5,487 nucleotides of DNA, taken from contig MHMD01000013.1 of assembly GCA_001819295.1 (NCBI GenBank), forward strand, positions 2,429 to 7,915, written 5' to 3'. How positions within the stretch are numbered: the first letter of the stretch is position 1; every line of letters begins with the position of its first letter. Below, one piece after another: positions 4,984 to 5,487 of the stretch. A model generated the notes under the pieces. The model made no database searches, had not been told where the DNA came from, and was given only the letters and a program-made list of their open reading frames with translations. Source of the DNA: Candidatus Nealsonbacteria bacterium RIFCSPHIGHO2_02_FULL_43_13 (lineage in GTDB: Bacteria > Patescibacteriota > Minisyncoccia > Minisyncoccales > MHMH01). A program made the translations under genes and the position numbers.

Positions 4984-5437
4984 TTGGATTATTTTTGCCC
5001 TTATCGCCGTCAGTGTTGTCGGATTGGCCGACTCATCTTATCTTACGGCAAAACATTATCTCGGTTCGCCGATTAACTGCTCCATATTCAACGGCTGCGA
5101 AGCGGTAACCGCCAGTCCTTATTCCGTCGTTTTGGGTGTTCCGGTAGCCCTTTGGGGTGTATCGTATTATTTCTTTTTTTTGTTGCTCGCGATATTATAT
5201 GTTGACTCCAAAAATGAGAAGACATTGGAGTTTACGGCGAGATTTTCAATCGTCGGCATCGTCGCTTCCGCGTGGTTTTTGTTTTTGCAGATATTTATAA
5301 TTAAGGCTCTCTGCCTTTACTGCCTTATTTCCGCGGTAAGTTCAACAACTCTTTTTATTTTGGGACTTACGGTTTTAAAAAGAAAAAATGTCAGCTTTCT
5401 GCAGAATAATTTAAGAGATTATTTCCGAATTTTTTAA
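4934..5437 (+). CDS. VKOR-family disulfide-forming membrane protein
   Basis: The 167-residue protein resembles bacterial vitamin K epoxide reductase homologues, which pass electrons from DsbA-like partners to quinones as DsbB does. About four hydrophobic segments are visible (roughly 17-36, 64-89, 103-122 and 125-147). The loop cysteines C49 and C55 (INCSIFNGCEAV) and the quinone-side pair C127-L-Y-C130 are all present. As I recall, their spacing is very close to that of the structurally studied Synechococcus enzyme. SPYSVVLGVPVALWG (61-75) is also typical. The ATG at 4934 overlaps the dsbA-like gene by 50 nt and is the only standard start codon before the first membrane segment. Initiation by coupling to dsbA translation is likely. 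The polar residues 1-15 may be an incidental result of the overlap. tRNA-Ala(CGC) starts 9 nt after the stop, with no terminator between. Confidence 0.93.
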   Translation: MTSSKTSSTRPSKTIPNWIIFALIAVSVVGLADSSYLTAKHYLGSPINCSIFNGCEAVTASPYSVVLGVPVALWGVSYYFFFLLLAILYVDSKNEKTLEFTARFSIVGIVASAWFLFLQIFIIKALCLYCLISAVSSTTLFILGLTVLKRKNVSFLQNNLRDYFRIF

Positions 5438-5446
5438 AATTTCAAT

Positions 5447-5487
5447 GGGCCCGTCGTAAAGTGGTATTATACGGCATTCGCATTGCC
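5447..5487 (+). tRNA. tRNA-Ala (anticodon CGC), truncated by window end
   Basis: Only the 5' half is present. The acceptor strand GGGCCCG is followed by TC, D-stem GTAA/TTAT (one G-U pair) with a canonical loop AGTGGTA, and anticodon stem CGGCA pairing with TGCC as far as it is visible. The loop TTCGCAT gives anticodon CGC at 5479-5481, reading the alanine codon GCG. The expected G3-U70 pair lies outside the window. A reading frame shifted by two bases would give anticodon CAT but would lose the conserved U33. Confidence 0.8.

Noticed and set aside
5296..5301. TATAAT inside the VKOR gene as a promoter for tRNA-Ala(CGC)
   Set aside because: The base at 17-bp spacing upstream (TGGTTT) is a poor -35, and the site encodes a membrane segment. 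Co-transcription with VKOR is simpler.
3652..5487. Duplicate of the tRNA-Pro 3' end that would mark an integrated element
   Set aside because: I looked for the acceptor and T-arm sequence downstream and found no second copy in the window.

Overview
The window looks like part of a small, densely packed bacterial genome, most likely from the Candidate Phyla Radiation (Patescibacteria, Parcubacteria-like). I infer this from compact gene packing, tRNA genes abutting coding regions, starts without a Shine-Dalgarno sequence, a membrane-anchored HEPN-like protein of a type I associate with these genomes, and small membrane-tethered DsbA and VKOR proteins. The lineage call rests on gene content and recall, not on a marker phylogeny.

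Left part (1-1894): the C-terminal part of gatA (tRNA amidotransferase subunit A) runs in from the left edge. It is followed directly by a gene for a protein with one membrane segment and a cytosolic HEPN-like domain. A C39-like cysteine peptidase gene converges from the minus strand, and the two stop codons overlap.

Centre (1895-3651): a 68-bp intergenic region carries two overlapping divergent promoter candidates. One drives tRNA-Ala(GGC) and then the C39 gene leftward. The other drives tRNA-Arg(CCU), then cca (CCA-adding enzyme with an HD domain), then tRNA-Pro(CGG) rightward. The tRNA-Arg gene lacks an encoded CCA and sits 7 nt before the gene whose product would add it. The cca gene carries an in-frame repeat-like insertion encoding LSEVEG between two catalytic motifs.

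Right part (3652-5487): next to tRNA-Pro is an AT-rich nuclease-like ORF. Its in-frame upstream sequence resembles a homing-endonuclease-associated repeat but is cut off by a TAG codon, which suggests a decayed mobile gene. A strong extended -10 promoter candidate then precedes an overlapping dsbA-like/VKOR pair, a likely disulfide-forming system at the membrane. The window ends inside a second alanine tRNA, tRNA-Ala(CGC).

All four tRNAs lie 3 to 9 nt from a coding region, so tRNA processing may punctuate the mRNAs. I found no rRNA, CRISPR array, complete insertion sequence or convincing intrinsic terminator. No stretch over 300 bases lacks a gene.
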